From assembly GCA_009926935.1 (NCBI GenBank), contig RFNZ01000006.1, forward strand, positions 1-64,000: a stretch of 64,000 bases of DNA, given 5' to 3'. This stretch comes from Pseudomonadota bacterium. Lineage in GTDB: Bacteria > Pseudomonadota > Alphaproteobacteria > Micavibrionales > UBA1664. Shown here piece after piece: positions 60,038-64,000 of the stretch (position 1 is the stretch's first letter; the number at the start of each line of letters is the position of its first letter). The notes under the pieces were generated by a model. The model was not told the origin of the DNA, made no database searches, and saw only the letters and a list, made by a program, of their open reading frames with translations. The position numbers and the translations under genes are program-made.

Positions 60038-61759
60038 ATGGACCTGCTTTCACAAGCACAGCTAAAAAGACTTCTGAAACTGGCGGCAACGCCGGCACGT
60101 CAACGATGGGTTTCACGCCTCTCTTTGCGTATTTTTGCGGTCAACGTGATGGCGCTAGTTGTTCTTGCTTTTGGCCTTTTGTACATCAGCCGCTACCAGC
60201 AGGAACTCGTGGCAGGCGAACTCGAAAGCCTTGAAAGACAGGCTTCGATTTACGCAGGTGCCTTGGCCGAGGCTGCGCGTTACTCATCCACCATCAAGAC
60301 ACCGAACCCGGCTTTGGGCGTGATGGTAAAAGACTCTCTCTCCCGCGAGCGCACTAGAAACATGGTTAGACGCCTTGGCGAAACAACGGTAAACCGCATC
60401 CGTGTCTTTTCTGATGAAGGCCGCATGATGGGCGACTCGGATATTCTGGGTGGGGCAGGCGGCATCATCCGCGCCGTACCCTTGCCGCCAATCACCCTCG
60501 GGCAGGGGCTCTTGTTTGGCAACCGCAGCCTGACGGATATTGCAGTCGATATGCTGCCCTCGGGCCTGAGGCTGAAGGATTACCCGGAAAATACGCGCAA
60601 AAAACCATCACGCAAAGGTGGCGATTATCCTGACGTGGCCGAAGCCCTTGAAGGCCGTATCTCCTCAACCGCATGGGCATCAGGCCAGCATAACCGTGAT
60701 ATCATGCTCTCGGCAGCAGTCCCCATCCAGCACCTAAAGCAGGTCTTAGGCGTTGTGTATGTAACTCGTGACGGCGCAACAATCGCAGAATCAATACGCC
60801 AGATGAAGCTCGATATTATAAAGCTTTTCATGGTTGCCTTGGCGCTCACATTCATACTTTCGATCTATCTCGCAGCCGGCATCGCACGGCCTCTCAAGCG
60901 CCTCGCACGGGCGGCCGAGCAGGTGCGCAAAGGCATGGGGCAGGCTGAAATTCCTGACCTGACAGGCAGGCGTGATGAAATCGGCGATTTGTCGCTGGCC
61001 CTGCGCGACATGACGACGGCGCTAGCAGCACGGCTTGATTCCATCGAACGCTTTGCGGCCGATGTAGCACACGAACTTAAAAACCCGCTTACCTCCCTGC
61101 GCAGCGCTTTTGAAACCGTGCAGATGGTTAAGGACGAGGAAGCGAAGTTGAAACTGACGCGCATCATCCTGCATGACATGCAAAGAATGGACAGGCTGAT
61201 AAGCGACATTTCTGCCGCATCCCGCCTTGATGCCGAACTGAGCCGCGAGAATATGGGGCTTGTTGATTTACGGCCCTTGCTTGCCAATCTTGCCGGTTCA
61301 TACACACCGCCACTCGACCGCGTGTCGGATGACGGGCAATCAAAAGCGCGTGTGCTGATTGATTTGCCCCCGGAGGACGTGGTCGTGATTGTCCACGGCC
61401 TTGAAGGCCGCTTGGCGCAAGTCTTCCGTAATCTGATTGATAACGCGCTATCCTTCTCCCCGCCGGACGTGCCCGTGCGTATCCGTATTAGCCGCGACAA
61501 CGTGAAGCGCCAGTGGAAAATCATGGTGGAAGACAACGGCCCCGGCATCCCTGACGCCAAGCTCGCAGCTATCTTTGACCGCTTTTATTCGGAACGGCCG
61601 GAAGGCGAGGCTTTTGGCAAACACTCCGGCCTCGGCCTCTCGATTGCAAAACAGATCGTGGACGCGCACAAGGGCAGCATCTATGCTGAAAACATTACGG
61701 ATGAAACAGGCGTGCGCAAAGGCGCCAGATTTACGGTAGCTCTCAATGCCCTCGGTTAA
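60038..61759 (+). CDS. chvG: Sensor histidine kinase, ChvG-like
   Basis: HAMP; ADVAHELKNPLTSLRSAFET; DNGPGIPD. Confidence 0.92.
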   Translation: MDLLSQAQLKRLLKLAATPARQRWVSRLSLRIFAVNVMALVVLAFGLLYISRYQQELVAGELESLERQASIYAGALAEAARYSSTIKTPNPALGVMVKDSLSRERTRNMVRRLGETTVNRIRVFSDEGRMMGDSDILGGAGGIIRAVPLPPITLGQGLLFGNRSLTDIAVDMLPSGLRLKDYPENTRKKPSRKGGDYPDVAEALEGRISSTAWASGQHNRDIMLSAAVPIQHLKQVLGVVYVTRDGATIAESIRQMKLDIIKLFMVALALTFILSIYLAAGIARPLKRLARAAEQVRKGMGQAEIPDLTGRRDEIGDLSLALRDMTTALAARLDSIERFAADVAHELKNPLTSLRSAFETVQMVKDEEAKLKLTRIILHDMQRMDRLISDISAASRLDAELSRENMGLVDLRPLLANLAGSYTPPLDRVSDDGQSKARVLIDLPPEDVVVIVHGLEGRLAQVFRNLIDNALSFSPPDVPVRIRISRDNVKRQWKIMVEDNGPGIPDAKLAAIFDRFYSERPEGEAFGKHSGLGLSIAKQIVDAHKGSIYAENITDETGVRKGARFTVALNALG

Positions 61760-62627
61760 AAAACCCAAACATCAGAAACGCAAAGTGCTGATTGTAACCG
61801 GGCTTTCAGGGGCGGGTATGTCATCCGCCCTTAAAATTCTGGAAGACCTTGGCTACGAAATATTCGACAACTTTCCGCTGATTTTCGTAAGCGACCTGAT
61901 CGCACAAAAAGGCCATACCGACACACCGCTCGCGATGGCAATTGATACGCGCTCCCGCGGGTTCTCGCCAATCAACATCATCAATAAAATTGAAGAGCTG
62001 CGTAAAAACAAGAATCTCGACGTACAACTGGTCTTCATGACGTGCAGCAATCTGGCCCTGCGCAAACGGTTTTCTGAAACGCGGCGCAGCCACCCGCTTG
62101 CCAAGGACCGACCCGCGCTAGACGGCATCAGGCAGGAACGCACATGGCTAAAACCGCTCATGGATGTGGCGGATTTACTGCTCGATACATCCGAACTTTC
62201 CGTCCACGACTTGCGCCGTCAGGTGGAAAGCTCGCTCCACCCGGATTCCACAAAACGCAAACTCACCATCACCATCATGTCATTCGGCTTTAAAAACGGG
62301 GTACCGCGGGAATCCGATACCGTGATCGATGTCCGTTTTTTGGCAAACCCGCATTGGGATGAAAAGCTTCGCCCCAAAACCGGCAAAGATAAAGCCGTGC
62401 AGGAGTACGTCGCAAAAGACCCCGACTTCAAAAGTTTTCTAGGCCACGTGGAAGCCATGCTGAAAATGCTTCTGCCGCGATATTCAGAAGAAGGTAAATA
62501 CTATTTCACTCTGGCTTTTGGCTGCACAGGTGGGCGTCACCGCTCGGTCTACATGGCAGAACGAGTTTCAAAAACAGTAAGCAGCTGGGGATACAGCGTA
62601 TCCACCCGCCACCGCGATCTCGATTAA
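61746..62627 (+). CDS. rapZ: RNase adapter RapZ-like protein with altered Walker A
   Basis: VTGLSGAGMSSALKILEDLGYEIFDNFP; AFGCTGGRHRSVYMAE. Confidence 0.93.
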   Translation: MPSVKKPKHQKRKVLIVTGLSGAGMSSALKILEDLGYEIFDNFPLIFVSDLIAQKGHTDTPLAMAIDTRSRGFSPINIINKIEELRKNKNLDVQLVFMTCSNLALRKRFSETRRSHPLAKDRPALDGIRQERTWLKPLMDVADLLLDTSELSVHDLRRQVESSLHPDSTKRKLTITIMSFGFKNGVPRESDTVIDVRFLANPHWDEKLRPKTGKDKAVQEYVAKDPDFKSFLGHVEAMLKMLLPRYSEEGKYYFTLAFGCTGGRHRSVYMAERVSKTVSSWGYSVSTRHRDLD

Positions 62628-62633
62628 TAAAAT

Positions 62634-62750
62634 TTAAGCGGGCGTAGGTGCACGCACAGGCGTCGTACCCGATGGCTGTTGACCGGGAGATTTACGGTTA
62701 CGTGACATAGCCGTGAGGCCTTCCACAGGCACTGTTAGTTTAATGCTCAT
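62634..62750 (-). CDS. Possible small protein (38 aa)
   Basis: MSIKLTVPVEGLTAMSRNRKSPGQQPSGTTPVRAPTPA, start overlaps the stop of the upstream 113-aa gene; below ORF-track cutoff. Confidence 0.35.
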   Translation of the reverse strand: MSIKLTVPVEGLTAMSRNRKSPGQQPSGTTPVRAPTPA

Positions 62751-63081
62751 CGTATTCCAGCTCCACACCTGGCAAAATTGTAAACATGGCCCCCGTCTGG
62801 CTTACGCCATCTTCAAAGGGCTTCTTGAAACGAAAATTGATGCCGTTGGCATGACGTTCAAAAAACATTTCATGCGAGCAGCTTTCTTTATAAAGCGGCT
62901 GTGAGCCGTTGAGTATCGATGTAAAATCTTCAGCCAGCTTGCGTAAATCGCATGGCAGGTCGCGGTCACCCCTCAAAAAGCCGACAGGATGCAACTCGCC
63001 CTCCGCTTGAAGTGCTATCTGATAGCCGCGGCAGACACCTGTTTGGACATCAAAATCATGCGGGAGAGATACAAAACTCAT
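62740..63081 (-). CDS. Hypothetical protein
   Basis: 113-aa ORF, no recognised family. Confidence 0.55.
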   Translation of the reverse strand: MSFVSLPHDFDVQTGVCRGYQIALQAEGELHPVGFLRGDRDLPCDLRKLAEDFTSILNGSQPLYKESCSHEMFFERHANGINFRFKKPFEDGVSQTGAMFTILPGVELEYDEH

Positions 63082-63145
63082 AAAAACAACCTTAATCGTT
63101 TGATTTCATCTTATTTTCACTCTATTTCTACCAGCGAAACGTTAA

Positions 63146-63175
63146 TCGGGCCTAAAAAATGCCCGACATTTTAGG
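63146..63175 (+). promoter_or_regulatory. Candidate RNA switch in ahcY leader (mutually exclusive hairpins or pseudoknot involving the SD)
   Basis: TCGGGC/GCCCGA hairpin; its loop CCTAAAA is complementary to TTTTAGG of the ahcY SD. Confidence 0.5.
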
Positions 63176-63186
63176 AGATTGTTGCC

Positions 63187-64000
63187 ATGACCGCCGCCGC
63201 CCCAAAAGCTGTCGAAAACGACTACAAAGTCAAAGACATAACCCTGGCCGACTGGGGCCGGAAGGAAATCACGATTGCCGAAACCGAGATGCCGGGCCTG
63301 ATGGCTCTCCGCGCCGAATACAAAGGCAAAAAGCCACTCAAAGGCGCCCGCATCGCTGGCTGTCTGCACATGACCATCCAAACGGCCGTCCTGATTGAAA
63401 CGCTGATTGACCTCGGCGCTGAAGTGCGTTGGTCATCCTGCAATATTTTCTCAACACAAGACCAAGCAGCAGCCGCCATTGCCAAAACCCACGGCGGCGT
63501 TTTCGCCTGGAAAGGCCAAACAAACGAGGAAGCCGATTGGTGCATCGAGCAAACCATCATCGGCCCCAACGGCTGGCGCCCCAATATGATTCTGGATGAC
63601 GGTGGCGACCTCACCATGATGATGCACAACAAATTCCCTGAACTGCTGAAAGACGTGAAAGGTATTTCTGAGGAAACAACGACAGGCGTCCACCGCCTTT
63701 ACGAGATGCACAAAAAAGGCCAGCTGAAGGTGCCTGCCATCAACGTCAATGATAGCGTCACGAAATCGAAATTCGATAACCTCTACGGCTGCCGTGAATC
63801 GCTCGTAGACGGCATCAAACGCGCGACCGATGTTATGGTTGCCGGTAAAATCGCCGTTGTTTGCGGTTATGGCGATGTTGGCAAAGGCTCAGCCGCATCC
63901 CTGCGCACACAAGGCGCACGCGTGATCGTGACTGAAATCGATCCTATCTGCGCCCTTCAGGCCGCAATGGAAGGCTATGAAGTCAACACGATGGAAAACG
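63187..64000 (+). CDS. ahcY: Adenosylhomocysteinase (3' end beyond window)
   Basis: [28 protein letters not shown]...; [26 protein letters not shown]; absent from ORF track because open at the window edge. Confidence 0.97.
   Translation, partial: MTAAAPKAVENDYKVKDITLADWGRKEITIAETEMPGLMALRAEYKGKKPLKGARIAGCLHMTIQTAVLIETLIDLGAEVRWSSCNIFSTQDQAAAAIAKTHGGVFAWKGQTNEEADWCIEQTIIGPNGWRPNMILDDGGDLTMMMHNKFPELLKDVKGISEETTTGVHRLYEMHKKGQLKVPAINVNDSVTKSKFDNLYGCRESLVDGIKRATDVMVAGKIAVVCGYGDVGKGSAASLRTQGARVIVTEIDPICALQAAMEGYEVNTMEN

Noticed and set aside
1-64000. CRISPR arrays, prophage, retron/DGR or transposase genes
   Set aside because: No regularly spaced repeats, integrase, reverse transcriptase or transposase reading frame was seen

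Overview
This 64 kb window looks like chromosome from an alphaproteobacterium; the lineage cannot be resolved from sequence alone. Support comes from blocks such as divL-tsaE-murU-addB-addA-trxA, ihfB-pyrF-trpF-trpB-trpA-accD-folC, chvI-chvG-rapZ and surA-rsmA. Recognisable genes include thrS, infC, a MrfA/YprA-like SF2 helicase, two glycosyltransferases, queH, aqpZ, an ABC-F protein, a uvrD/pcrA helicase, pyrB, pyrC, pyrF and a 3'-truncated ahcY that the ORF track misses. One tRNA gene, tRNA-Ser(GGA), is present. No CRISPR array, rRNA, transposase or prophage was seen. The strongest candidate for something undescribed is a ~1057-aa protein (minus strand, 4378-7551) inserted between thrS and infC. 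It has a degenerate CtrA-like receiver domain, a CtrA-like winged helix, and about seven more divergent OmpR/PhoB-type winged-helix repeats, roughly eight DNA-binding folds in one chain. Other notable signals are: an in-frame double-hairpin palindromic repeat inside trpF; a DivL-type kinase with Tyr in place of the phospho-acceptor His; a possible Shine-Dalgarno switch upstream of ahcY; a 17-bp palindrome shared by two promoters; several promoters that look leaderless; a tRNA-Ser locus surrounded by direct and inverted tRNA fragments; and large uncharacterised proteins with possible amidoligase, ATP-grasp and zincin features. All calls were made by eye from the sequence and the supplied translations. 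No database search or folding was run.
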